In this document: positions 24,927 through 32,483 of the stretch, piece by piece
Numbering within the stretch: position 1 is the stretch's first letter
Layout of the letters: each line of letters begins with the position of its first letter
NCBI GenBank assembly: GCA_016182615.1
Contig: JACPGF010000082.1
Coordinates: 1-39,874 of the forward strand
Source of the DNA: Ignavibacteriales bacterium
Lineage (GTDB): Bacteria; Bacteroidota; Ignavibacteria; Ignavibacteriales; Ignavibacteriaceae
Direction of reading: 5' to 3'
DNA length: 39,874 nt
Made by a program: the position numbers and the translations under genes
Notes under the pieces: generated by a model
What the model saw: only the letters and a program-made list of their open reading frames with translations
The model's database searches: none
Told to the model about the DNA's origin: nothing

Positions 24927-25012
24927 GTGGCTAAAGCCAGTGGCTGGCTAGGTTGAGATTCCTCAGACTATGGGTATCCTTCACTTCGTAGCAGTCTGTA
25001 TTTAGGAGAAGT
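24927..25012 (+). repeat. REP-like modular unit U3 (partly degraded)
   Basis: GGTGGCTAAAGCC, spacer, CCTCAGACTATGGGTATCC, TTCACTTCGTA, GCAGTCTG and a TTTAGGAGAA tail. It matches U2 almost base for base up to the second hairpin arm, which is damaged. It lies about 70 bp left of the DnaA-box cluster. Confidence 0.75.
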
Positions 25013-25073
25013 AAATTTTTTGATATGAGCTGAGTGATTAAATTTTTTAAAAGCCTTAAGTAAGACTAAAAAG

Positions 25074-25330
25074 TTATACATTTTATGTGGATAACCCTGT
25101 GGATAACCTACCCGTAACTGTGGGGTTTATGTTAATAACAAAGTGCTGTGGATAAGGTACCGGTTGTCCCCATAAAAAAAGTTCGTGTTTTGTGTATAAG
25201 TGTGCTTAAAATATCCGCTATTTAAGCCCGGTTGCACCTATTTTATACCTTATCCACTTATCCACACCATAATAATAAGATATACATAGTTTAAACTTTA
25301 AATACTTATATATATTATATTAAAAGAGCA
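25074..25330. other. oriC: Candidate chromosomal replication origin (oriC): DnaA boxes plus AT-rich unwinding region
   Basis: Perfect DnaA boxes (TTATNCACA) occur at 25086-25094, 25098-25106, 25147-25155 and 25191-25199 on the minus strand and at 25258-25266 on the plus strand. A one-mismatch box TTATCCACT adjoins at 25250-25258, and a weaker TTATACATT lies at 25074. The boxes point toward the AT-rich tract at about 25277-25325 (ATATACATAG, TTTAAACTTTAAATAC, TATATATTATATTA), a good duplex-unwinding element. The region has no gene. No dnaA or dnaN is nearby, which is common in Bacteroidota-Chlorobi genomes. A DnaA-titration site is the alternative. Confidence 0.8.
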
Positions 25331-25510
25331 GTGGAAAACGGGGATAACCCAGTTTTGTATTTTTAACTGGTAAAGCACTCTTTCGGTACATATGAAAATC
25401 CGGTGGCATATCTGCAATTAAGCGAATCAGGCATTTGAACCACTCTAAGCAATGTATCCTTTTAATAAACCAAATTTTATAATGACAATGCTCTGTTTGC
25501 ACCATACAAT

Positions 25511-25577
25511 TAGTGGCTAAAGCCTGAGAATTGTGGAATGAAGCTACCCCAGGGTGAACTCTGGGGTTAGGGGATAT
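25511..25577 (+). repeat. REP-like modular unit U4 with a different hairpin
   Basis: TAGTGGCTAAAGCCTGA, spacer, hairpin ACCCCAG (25546-25552) / CTGGGGT (25561-25567), tail GGTTAGGGGATAT. It shares head and tail with U2 but not the hairpin sequence. It pairs with U5 in inverted orientation, with a separate CCGCTC-GCA-GAGCGG hairpin (25588-25602) between them. Confidence 0.75.
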
Positions 25578-25610
25578 TTAATATTACCCGCTCGCAGAGC
25601 GGTTGCTATT

Positions 25611-25680
25611 TATGCCCTAACCCCGGCATTCATGCCGGGGTGTCTTACACCACTGGGATTTTCAGGCTTTAGCCACTGAA
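25611..25680 (-). repeat. REP-like modular unit U5
   Basis: On the minus strand: AGTGGCTAAAGCCTGA, spacer, perfect 10-bp hairpin ACCCCGGCAT / ATGCCGGGGT (25620-25641), tail GGTTAGGGCAT. With U4 it forms an inverted pair about 170 bp long, right of oriC. CCCTAACCCC here also pairs with GGGGTTAGGG of U4. Confidence 0.75.
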
Positions 25681-25774
25681 AAATCAATAGCAAAAACAAC
25701 CTTCATTTTATTTGAGTATCCGATTTTTTTTTACATCTCTTGCAATAAATCATTACTTCACCACGTGATTCTTC

Positions 25775-25828
25775 AAAAAAACTCCACAAAAAAATCATGT
25801 GAACCCTTTTTTGTGTTCTCAGCAATCA
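25775..25828 (+). repeat. Copy 2 of the 50-nt intergenic motif (shared with 672-723)
   Basis: AAAAAACTCC, AAAAAAATCATGTGAACC, then GTGTTCTC and AGCAATCAT. It is about 76 nt upstream of the proC start, on the same strand as proC. GAAC and GTTC can pair around a T-rich loop, as in copy 1, although the loop sequence differs. Confidence 0.6.
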
Positions 25829-25903
25829 TTTGGCTATTGTGGTGTATTTGCTTATATGGGTTTAATTTGTTAGCTTCGATATTAATCTAATCTCTGTATC
25901 ATC

Positions 25904-26731
25904 ATGAATAAAGTTATGAAATCAAAAAAAATATGCGTCCTGGGCGGAGGGAATATCGGCCTTGCAATCGTTAACGGATTACTAAATTCTAAATTATCGG
26001 TACCAAAAGATGTTTATGTTACCAGAAGAAATGTTGAAGGGCTTGCTGAATATAAAAGCAAAGGACTGCAGGTTACAGCCCAAAATACCATCGCGGTAAA
26101 GAACAGCCAAATTGTAATTCTTGCTGTTCAACCCCGGCAGCTTGATGAGTTACTCGATGAAATCAGCCCAGTAGTTAACCCTAAAAACCAAATAATAATT
26201 TCAGTTGTTTCAGGAGCAACTATCTCGGCAATGAAAAAACGGCTCCCGGAAGGAACATCAGTCGTCCGGGCAATGCCCAATACTGCAATTGCAATTCGTG
26301 AATCGATGACCTGTTTAGCCGGCAGTGGGGATTCTACTGATGCATTGAAAGTGGCAGAGAGTATTTTTAATGCTGTTGGTCAGACACTAATTATTAAAGA
26401 AGAATTAATGGTTCCCGCGACAGCTTTGTGTGCCTGTGGCATTGCATTCTTCCTGCGGGCAGTGCGTGCAGCATCCCAAGGCGGTATAGAGATTGGGTTT
26501 CACTCGGAAGAAGCACTGATGATGGCCGCACAGACCGCTAAAGGAGCGGCTACACTACTGCTTGCACTTGGCAATCATCCGGAAAACGAAGTGGATAAAG
26601 TTACTACTCCCAGAGGCTGCACTATTTCCGGTCTGAACCAGATGGAACATAGTGGATTCAGTTCTGCCATGATTAAAGGAATTATAACTTCTGCAGATAA
26701 AGCAGCAATACTGTATTCAAATAAAGATTAA
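25904..26731 (+). CDS. proC: Pyrroline-5-carboxylate reductase
   Basis: 275 residues, usual length. It reduces 1-pyrroline-5-carboxylate to L-proline with NAD(P)H, the last step of proline synthesis, in the cytoplasm. The N-terminal Rossmann fold shows CVLGGGNIGLAIVNGLL (about 11-27), followed by VILAVQPRQLDELLDEI and the IISVVSGATI block. The C-terminal dimerisation domain has VRAMPNTAIAIRESMTCLAG and the signature region TTPRGCTISGLNQMEHSGF. An in-frame ATG at 25916 is an alternative start. The gene is alone on its strand, with the 50-nt motif upstream and a bidirectional terminator just after the stop, and is the first gene to the right of the proposed origin. Confidence 0.95.
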   Translation: MNKVMKSKKICVLGGGNIGLAIVNGLLNSKLSVPKDVYVTRRNVEGLAEYKSKGLQVTAQNTIAVKNSQIVILAVQPRQLDELLDEISPVVNPKNQIIISVVSGATISAMKKRLPEGTSVVRAMPNTAIAIRESMTCLAGSGDSTDALKVAESIFNAVGQTLIIKEELMVPATALCACGIAFFLRAVRAASQGGIEIGFHSEEALMMAAQTAKGAATLLLALGNHPENEVDKVTTPRGCTISGLNQMEHSGFSSAMIKGIITSADKAAILYSNKD

Positions 26732-26737
26732 AAAAAA

Positions 26738-26765
26738 GCCGTGAAAACTCTGTAGTATTCACGGC
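26738..26765. terminator. Bidirectional terminator between proC and the lipoprotein gene
   Basis: GCCGTGAA pairs with TTCACGGC. The A-run at 26730-26737 becomes a strong T-run on the minus strand, so it best serves the convergent lipoprotein gene. On the plus side it is followed by the weaker ATTTCATTTT. Confidence 0.85.
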
Positions 26766-26789
26766 ATTTCATTTTCTTGAATGAAAAAA

Positions 26790-27638
26790 TTATTTTTGCA
26801 GTCTAACTTTAAATGTAATTTCGATTTTTTTATCGACACCGGAATCCGGCCGCATTCTTTCACCGCCTTGTCCACCACCCGGACGCATTCCACCTTGCCT
26901 GCCCTGTCCACCACCTGGGGGCCTGCCGGCTCCGGGCATAGAACCGTCATCTTCACCTCCAACACCGCCATTAGCTTCGCGCATTTTTTCGCGCATTTTT
27001 TTTCTGTCTATTTCACTGGATTGAAAAGAAATAAGCACTTGTTCACCGGCTTTTGCCGGAACTGTAAAACCGGTTCCACTGCCGGTTAAAGGTATTTTCA
27101 GCTCAGAAATAAATCGTCCATCCATCGTATAAGCTGCCACAATTTTATTGTCATCATCATTAAAAATCTGCGATACCTGATTCCCGCTTTTATCTAAAAT
27201 GCTTATTGATTTTGACGGATTCCTAATAGGTCTGTCAATTTCCCTGGCCGGTTCTGTATTTTCACTCAAACCACCCTCGGGGCGCATTTCTTTAATTTCT
27301 TTGGGATTAAAACCTTCGGGATATTTAATACCGATTTTTTGTTTTGTTTCCACATTCTCGAAAAATACCGTCATACCGCCCATCATCAGCTTCCGGCCTT
27401 TACCGCGGTCGCCTGTAATAAACACGCAATACAATTCTTTTTCATCACTCCTGAAGCCAATGAGCGCGTTATCCTGCTGTATTAATCCTTCTTTCCAATC
27501 GTTATCTTTTCCATCGATGGTAATATTACCTTCGGGTTTTAGTGATTCAAGTTCTTTAACAGAGGAGCACCCGGAATAAAGAATTGAAAAAAGAATAGTT
27601 ACACAAAGGGGTAAAAATCTAATAAGGTTACATTTCAT
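26790..27638 (-). CDS. Lipoprotein with CBM9-like domain and Gly-rich tail
   Basis: 282 residues. Signal peptide with lipobox LYSGC (Cys 24), so lipid-anchored in the envelope. Residues about 38-95 (GNITIDGKDNDWKEGLI, then ELYCVFITGD) match the start of CBM9-like/DOMON-type domains, which bind sugars or haem-like ligands. Near 165-215 comes another beta-rich part (YTMDGRFISELKIPLT). The end is a low-complexity Gly/Arg/Met/Pro segment (GRPPGGGQGRQGGMRPGGGQ) followed by KKIEITFKVRL, so the repeat is internal rather than a tail end. Function unknown. It converges on proC and shares the terminator with it. Confidence 0.8.
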   Translation of the reverse strand: MKCNLIRFLPLCVTILFSILYSGCSSVKELESLKPEGNITIDGKDNDWKEGLIQQDNALIGFRSDEKELYCVFITGDRGKGRKLMMGGMTVFFENVETKQKIGIKYPEGFNPKEIKEMRPEGGLSENTEPAREIDRPIRNPSKSISILDKSGNQVSQIFNDDDNKIVAAYTMDGRFISELKIPLTGSGTGFTVPAKAGEQVLISFQSSEIDRKKMREKMREANGGVGGEDDGSMPGAGRPPGGGQGRQGGMRPGGGQGGERMRPDSGVDKKIEITFKVRLQK

Positions 27639-27893
27639 ATAGAATCAATCTAATAAATTAACAAAGGATAATTTCGGTGTTATGTTTTAAACAGGTTAGA
27701 CGCTTTAAAGCAATATTTCTTTTAAACGTGCCTTGCATTATTCAGGGTAAAAAATAGTGCCCTAATGAAAACAACGGAATAAATCTCATAAAGATTAAAC
27801 CATCAAAAATTGGCAATAGTACACCATTCTCATTTTTCCTGCTACTTCTTCATTCTTCAATATTCATTCTTCATTAATATTTCCCTCGTTTTT
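27639..27893. other. Intergenic stretch with short TTCATTC-type repeats
   Basis: No gene. The right half is a low-complexity run of CTTCATT / CATTCTTCA words, similar in kind to the CTCATCACTCAA edges of the 1.5-kb tandem repeat. Contains the promoter region of the lipoprotein gene, not recognisable by eye. Confidence 0.45.
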
Positions 27894-28541
27894 TTACAGA
27901 TACGGCAAGACTTCTTCAAGTGAATGAAACACCGGCACTCCGGATGCAGTGAGCCGTTCAAAACTTTGGTGCCCTTTTGCCACGAGAATACAATCCGCAC
28001 CAATTTCCAGAGCAACATCTTTATCGTGCAAAGTATCGCCAATAAGCAGTGCTTCACCTTCTTGAAGCTGCAGTGCCGCCATAAGTTCTTTACCCAACCC
28101 AACTTTGCTGGTTGCGTAAATATGGTCAAGCCCCTTTACATGATCAAAATAATCCAAAAGCCCATGTGATTTAATAATTTCAACAAGCGTATGCTGCGAG
28201 TATGCTGAAAGAACCGATTGACGAATATGCAGGCTCTTTATTTTGGCAAGAAAGTTCTTTGCTCCTCTCATTACGTGGCAGGTATGTTTATTTTCCTCGT
28301 ATCCATCCATCCATATTCTGCCTACTTCCTCAAATGACTCGGTTTCAAAATTCAGTCCGGCTTCCTTGTAATAATCTATCACCGGGAATGTAAAAATATT
28401 CTGATAGGCTTCTTTACTTAATTCAGGCAGGTTTCTTTCGGTCAGTATGTTGTTTATCAGTGAAACACAAAGCTCAAGATCATCAAGCAGTGTTCCGTTC
28501 CAATCCCAAATAATGTGTTTATATGTATTAAAATGTATCAT
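27894..28541 (-). CDS. HAD-superfamily hydrolase, phosphoglycolate-phosphatase-like
   Basis: 215 residues with the HAD subfamily I layout. Motif I is IIWDWNGTLLDD (Asp13 nucleophile), a four-helix cap covers about 18-85, motif II is VLSAYSQ, the lysine lies in ATSKVGLGKEL, and motif III/IV is LLIGDTLHDKDVALEIGADCI. The second motif I Asp is replaced by Asn (DWN), which is a recognised variant in a branch of Gph-like proteins. It likely dephosphorylates a small phosphate ester; the substrate is uncertain. Cytoplasmic. The start follows a structured intergenic region on its 5' side and no gene shares its operon. Confidence 0.88.
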   Translation of the reverse strand: MIHFNTYKHIIWDWNGTLLDDLELCVSLINNILTERNLPELSKEAYQNIFTFPVIDYYKEAGLNFETESFEEVGRIWMDGYEENKHTCHVMRGAKNFLAKIKSLHIRQSVLSAYSQHTLVEIIKSHGLLDYFDHVKGLDHIYATSKVGLGKELMAALQLQEGEALLIGDTLHDKDVALEIGADCILVAKGHQSFERLTASGVPVFHSLEEVLPYL

Positions 28542-28601
28542 TTTTTTTCAACAAAGGTTTACAATGTTTTTTAATTATTTGTTTTAAGCGAGAAAGCTCA
28601 G

Positions 28602-29036
28602 TTACCGGCAACAATCCGGTAAATAGTGATGCAAAATACGTAATTTTACGCCTATTTTTCAGGTAAATAACGGCAAAACGTAAGCTCTACCACCAGTCGC
28701 TAAATATAGTGGCAGTGGTCTGACCGGTGTTGCGCTTAACACCATAAACCCATAAATCAACATATCTGTAGTATGTTTTAAATATGCGGCTATCGGCTAA
28801 TCTTGAAATTGCAATTGAATTGTCAGGTGCTTTTGTCATTTACCTATTTGTGTGCTCGCGATCAAACCTGAATGAGAATTGGAGAAACAGCTTGTTTCTT
28901 CTGAAAACTTTAATTAATATTTATTAAAAGACCGCTGCAATTTGCGTGTCTGTCTTCTCTTTGAAATTATTAATTGCAACCCAAAACACCGAATAAAGAA
29001 CCTCTTTTCTACTCAGTGGGAAAGGGGTTCTTTTTT
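28602..29036 (+). ncRNA. Possible non-coding RNA or leader ending at an orphan terminator (tentative)
   Basis: This 567-bp gene-free region contains hairpins TTACCGG/CCGGTAA (28602-28622), ACCAC/GTGGT (28689-28719), GGTGTT/AACACC (28726-28743) and AGAAACA/TGTTTCT (28883-28899), then a 12-bp stem and T6 terminator (28998-29036). No plus-strand gene precedes the terminator, so some RNA must end there: a small RNA, or a leader attenuating the gene at 29109. The 5' end is unknown and the start given is only the first hairpin. No known RNA family recognised; 6S-like RNA was considered but not shown. Confidence 0.35.
28998..29036 (+). terminator. Rho-independent terminator with no upstream plus-strand gene
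   Basis: GAACCTCTTTTC pairs with GGAAAGGGGTTC (12 pairs, two of them G-U) and is followed by six T. It lies 73 bp before the ATG of the MauE-like gene. Confidence 0.75.
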
Positions 29037-29108
29037 AGGGGTATTCAGAAATCTGCTGTTTGTCTTGTTGATTTTAGATATATTTTAATTAAATAAATTT
29101 TAATTATC

Positions 29109-29645
29109 ATGCGTTTTGAAAAACTTCATATTGTCTATATCTATATTCTTGGATTCACTTTTATCTCCAGCGGCATCAGTAAATTATTTCCTGTTTCAGC
29201 GTTTGAATTTCAAATTGTCAGCAGTCAAATTACGACATGGGATTACGCGCCAATTCTGGCACGTTTAATACTAATTGGTGAATTAACCATCGGTTTCCAC
29301 CTGATACTTTTTCCCAAAACCAGAAAATATTTTCTGATAATAGCTCTTTTTACATTAACAGGCTTTAGTATGTATCTTGGCTTTGTTCTCGTAAAATTTG
29401 GGAATCAGGCAAATTGTGCTTGTTTTGGGCAGATACTTCCAATGTCAACAACAGCAGCACTCGTTAAAAATATTATTTTGCTTACCCCCGGAATTTTTTT
29501 AATTAAACGATTAGAGGGAAGTTCATCCGGTATAAACTGCTGGCAACTTGTCAGTTTTACCAGCATCGTTATCTTACTGTTCGCTTTGTTTCCAGTTATG
29601 GGAAAGCCTGCCACAAGGCACCTCAATATTTGCAAAGTTTCATAA
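29109..29645 (+). CDS. MauE/DoxX-like membrane protein, N-terminal part of a frameshifted gene
   Basis: 178 residues with about four transmembrane helices. The N-terminal block YIYILGFTFISSGISKLFPV and the motif CACFG (NCACFGQILP, about 99-107) are typical of the MauE/DoxX redox-associated family, which helps form disulfides or mature redox proteins. The frame stops shortly after FALFPVMGKPATRH, where related proteins continue into a periplasmic thioredoxin-like domain. That domain is found in the +1 frame (next entry). The fifth helix near 142-162 is intact. Most likely one gene of about 296 codons broken by a single-base change near 29620-29640. Confidence 0.8.
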   Translation: MRFEKLHIVYIYILGFTFISSGISKLFPVSAFEFQIVSSQITTWDYAPILARLILIGELTIGFHLILFPKTRKYFLIIALFTLTGFSMYLGFVLVKFGNQANCACFGQILPMSTTAALVKNIILLTPGIFLIKRLEGSSSGINCWQLVSFTSIVILLFALFPVMGKPATRHLNICKVS

Positions 29646-30000
29646 TTTCTCAAACGGAGATGTAAATCTTGATGCCGGACTAAAACTGGTAACGGTGTTC
29701 AGTTTGGATTGTGAACATTGTTTAAAAGCAGCAACTGAATTAGGGAAACTGGGCAAATTGATGCGTGTACCGGGTATTTATACACTCCTGTTTGGTGATG
29801 AAACGCAGTTTAAATTGTTTGTGGAGCAATCAAAAATAACTTTTTCATACATACAATTGCCACCCGAACAGTTCTTTCCCTTGCTCACAAAAAATCCTCC
29901 CCGCATTGTACTTTTAGGTAAAGGAAATGTCCTTTATGATGCAGAAGGTGAAGAATTCCATATCGATTCTTTAAAACAAAAACTGCGCCTGTACAAGTAG
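29548..30000 (+). CDS. Thioredoxin-like C-terminal part of the frameshifted MauE-like gene
   Basis: The coding-like portion begins at about 29624 (FAKFHNFSNGDVNLDAGLK). The first 25 or so residues of the ORF are a shadow of the MauE frame. VFSLDCEHCLKAATELGKL has a CxxC redox pair and the helix that follows it in thioredoxin folds. The rest (FGDETQFKLFVEQSKITFSY, then FPLLTKNPPRIVLLGKGNVL) completes the fold, with the Pro-Pro before a beta strand. No ribosome site or good start lies at the head of this frame, so independent translation is unlikely. Its stop codon overlaps the terminator stem. Confidence 0.75.
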   Translation: MSVLPASLSYCSLCFQLWESLPQGTSIFAKFHNFSNGDVNLDAGLKLVTVFSLDCEHCLKAATELGKLGKLMRVPGIYTLLFGDETQFKLFVEQSKITFSYIQLPPEQFFPLLTKNPPRIVLLGKGNVLYDAEGEEFHIDSLKQKLRLYK

Positions 30001-30008
30001 GCGCAGTT
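29981..30008. terminator. Bidirectional terminator overlapping the end of the MauE-thioredoxin gene
   Basis: AACTGCGCCT pairs with AGGCGCAGTT (10 bp) and a T-run follows; on the other strand GTTTT also follows. The TAG stop of the thioredoxin frame (29998-30000) lies at the loop-stem border. It serves the convergent gene ending at 30035 too. Confidence 0.88.
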
Positions 30009-30034
30009 TTTATCAACATATATTCCGTTTGTAA

Positions 30035-32446
30035 TCACTTCAGTAATATCATTTTCCGTACTTGTACAAAACTGCCGGATTGTATTTTTACAAAATACAT
30101 ACCCGATGGAACAGACAGACCAAAGGCATCATTCCCTGTCCAGTCTAACTCATGCGTACCCGCGTTCATCTGTTTATGAGCAAGTGTTGTAATGTAGTTG
30201 CCAAGAACATCATAAATATCAATCTTTACAATTTCGTTAACCGGAATTGAAAACCGAATCCTCGTGCTAGCGTTAAAAGGATTGGGGAAATTTTGTTCCA
30301 AAGCATATTGGATTGCAGATAATTTCATTTCTTCAGTGCCATTTATGAGGCCGGTAGTAAATGTCCACACCGCTGACCAATCACTTTCACCCTGCGCGTT
30401 TTTTGTTTTAACCCGCCAGAAATACGCTGTGTTGGCGAGTAATGGGCTGGCTGGTAAAAAGGTTGTATCTGTTAGCTGTTGATCAGCAATTACACTGCCT
30501 GCAGCAAAGGTATTTAAAGTTGCCAATTGCAGTTGATAACTTGATGCTGAATAGTGAGCTTTCCAGCACAGTTTGGTATCCCGGAAAACATTTGTGCTTG
30601 AATCTGCAGGGGAGGCAAGGTACGGTGCACCCGGCATTGAAGACTGGAAAACCGCCACGTCTGAAAAAGCACTGTGGCCAAACATATTTGCTGATTTAAC
30701 CCTCCAGAAATATCTTTTCCCGTTTTCGATAACTGCAAATTGGACGGTTGTATCTTTAAGCTCATACAAATAGACAACTCCATCACTCTCAAAAGCCGGA
30801 TTTAGGCTTACTTGTAAAACATAGGACTCTGCTTTACTACTTTTGCTCCATTTTATCGCTGTCGTAGTGCCGCTTATACTTGCATACTGGGACGGGAATT
30901 TAGCTGCTGGTGTCAAAGGCATATTGCCTGTTGTATCCAACTGCAGTACAGCCGTGCTTTTACTTTCATTAGAATAACGGTCAACACATGATACCGCGTA
31001 ATTATTGCCCTGCGTTGTCGAGAATCTTCCATAAGCATACCGCAAATACTTTTCGCCGGTTACTGCTGCAATATTACTGCCATAGGCAGGAATACCGGGA
31101 AGAGATTTGTACCGGTAAACAATATAGAAAAATGCAGTATCACCATCAGAAGCCGCGGCTGGTGCATCCCACTTGAGCTCGTATTTGCCAAGCGTCGCAT
31201 TCCACTCGCTTCTTAGGTTTGTTGGCGGGTTGGGTGCTATTTCATCATTTGTTTTCCAATTCATCCTGTGGTTAATTGCCGGATTACTATAGAAATTCCG
31301 CATCATAGTATCGGCGCAATGAGCAAGATTATTGGTAACACTTTTCGAACTAAAATAAACACCCCCTCTTGAGGTACTGGTTGCCCGCGAGAGTGTTATC
31401 TGCTTTGAGCACTCTTCCGGAGGAAAGCCTGCTTCTTCGAACCGGTACGCAGCATGGCCAATATACATGAACCTGTTATTCAAGAAAACAGGATCGGACC
31501 AAAGCGGTAGCCTGCCATAGAAATCAACCCAGTAAAGCTGCGGCATTATATAGTCAATATAGGATGCTCCTGACCTCTGTACACCAAGAGTATCTACGTA
31601 TCTGCCCAACAACCAGTCTGTGGGACTGCAATAAATACCGGCGTTAACAGAAGTATTTCCTGACGGGCTAATCCCGAATTTAATGAAGGGTTTTACGGCG
31701 CTGATACTGTCTTTAATAGCTTTGAGCAGCAGGTTTACATTGTTTTTCCGCCATTCAGCCCGGTCGGTAAAGCCATAACTATATGCGTTAAATGCAGCAT
31801 CATCGTTAAAAGTCCCATACGATGAGTAGGGATAGAAATAATCATCAAAATGAATACCGTCGAGATCGTACCTCCTGACAATGTCCATCACAATTTTAAC
31901 AACATAAGCCCTTACTTCAGGAAGACCGGGGTTTAAAAACCGGTACTCAGAACCATTGCATTTAATAATCCATGAGGGTTTTGTTTTTATAATGTGCGTC
32001 GCACTAAGGCTTGAAGTATTGCCACCACTTAAAAGTGCCCGGTAGGGGTTTAGCCATGCGTGCAGTTCAATACCTCTTTTGTGTGCTTCTGTAACAGCGT
32101 AAGTCAAGGGGTCGTAGGCTGGGTCACTCGGGGCGGCACCCTGCGTGCCCGTTAAATATTGGCTCCAAGGTTCATAACTGCTTTTGTAAACAGCATCACA
32201 AACAGGTCTGACATGAAAAAACATTGTATTCATACCATAAGCTTTATGTTTGTCGAGAATTGAAACTAATCCGGCTTTTTGAGAAGTAATAGTACTGCTG
32301 CTGGTTCCCGTTGAAGAAGGCCAGTCAATCCCAAGAGAGGCAATCCAAATTCCCCGCATCTCATATTTGGGGTTTGGTAATTGTGGATAGAGGATAGAAT
32401 TAACTATCCCAACTAACAGGGCAAGTATAAAAACAATCTTTTTCAT
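30035..32446 (-). CDS. Secreted GHL10-family hydrolase with Fn3-like repeats and T9SS sorting domain
   Basis: 803 residues. Signal peptide 1-18. About 25-390 is a GHL10 (PF02638, YngK/DigH-type) TIM barrel: YEMRGIWIASLGIDWPS, AYGMNTMFFHVRPVCDAVY, HKRGIELHAWLNPYRALLSG and YDLDGIHFDDYFYPY. E. coli DigH of this family cuts glycan strands stripped of peptides, so a cell-wall or polysaccharide substrate is likely. About 405-690 holds three Fn3/Ig-like modules (repeated YFWRVKS/YFWRVKT motifs). The last 85 residues start with LEQNFPNPFNASTRI and end in KMILLK, a type A type IX secretion sorting domain, so the protein crosses the outer membrane and is surface-attached or released. It stands alone, 37 bp after the flippase start-side neighbour's stop. 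Confidence 0.9.
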   Translation of the reverse strand: MKKIVFILALLVGIVNSILYPQLPNPKYEMRGIWIASLGIDWPSSTGTSSSTITSQKAGLVSILDKHKAYGMNTMFFHVRPVCDAVYKSSYEPWSQYLTGTQGAAPSDPAYDPLTYAVTEAHKRGIELHAWLNPYRALLSGGNTSSLSATHIIKTKPSWIIKCNGSEYRFLNPGLPEVRAYVVKIVMDIVRRYDLDGIHFDDYFYPYSSYGTFNDDAAFNAYSYGFTDRAEWRKNNVNLLLKAIKDSISAVKPFIKFGISPSGNTSVNAGIYCSPTDWLLGRYVDTLGVQRSGASYIDYIMPQLYWVDFYGRLPLWSDPVFLNNRFMYIGHAAYRFEEAGFPPEECSKQITLSRATSTSRGGVYFSSKSVTNNLAHCADTMMRNFYSNPAINHRMNWKTNDEIAPNPPTNLRSEWNATLGKYELKWDAPAAASDGDTAFFYIVYRYKSLPGIPAYGSNIAAVTGEKYLRYAYGRFSTTQGNNYAVSCVDRYSNESKSTAVLQLDTTGNMPLTPAAKFPSQYASISGTTTAIKWSKSSKAESYVLQVSLNPAFESDGVVYLYELKDTTVQFAVIENGKRYFWRVKSANMFGHSAFSDVAVFQSSMPGAPYLASPADSSTNVFRDTKLCWKAHYSASSYQLQLATLNTFAAGSVIADQQLTDTTFLPASPLLANTAYFWRVKTKNAQGESDWSAVWTFTTGLINGTEEMKLSAIQYALEQNFPNPFNASTRIRFSIPVNEIVKIDIYDVLGNYITTLAHKQMNAGTHELDWTGNDAFGLSVPSGMYFVKIQSGSFVQVRKMILLK

Positions 32447-32483
32447 AAAACATATTTTTAATTAATGATGATGGAGATATTTT

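Noticed and set aside
25320-25505. 61-codon minus-strand ORF beside oriC
   Set aside because: No recognisable pattern or ribosome site; part of the gene-poor origin region.
24927-25680. CRISPR-like array of palindromes
   Set aside because: Repeats differ in hairpin sequence and orientation and have no regular unique spacers or cas genes; they fit REP-like units.
28202-28393. 63-codon plus-strand ORF inside the HAD gene
   Set aside because: Lies entirely antisense to a clear HAD hydrolase frame.
28840-29036. 6S RNA
   Set aside because: Length and terminator would fit, but I could not find the central-bubble pairing between the two halves by eye.
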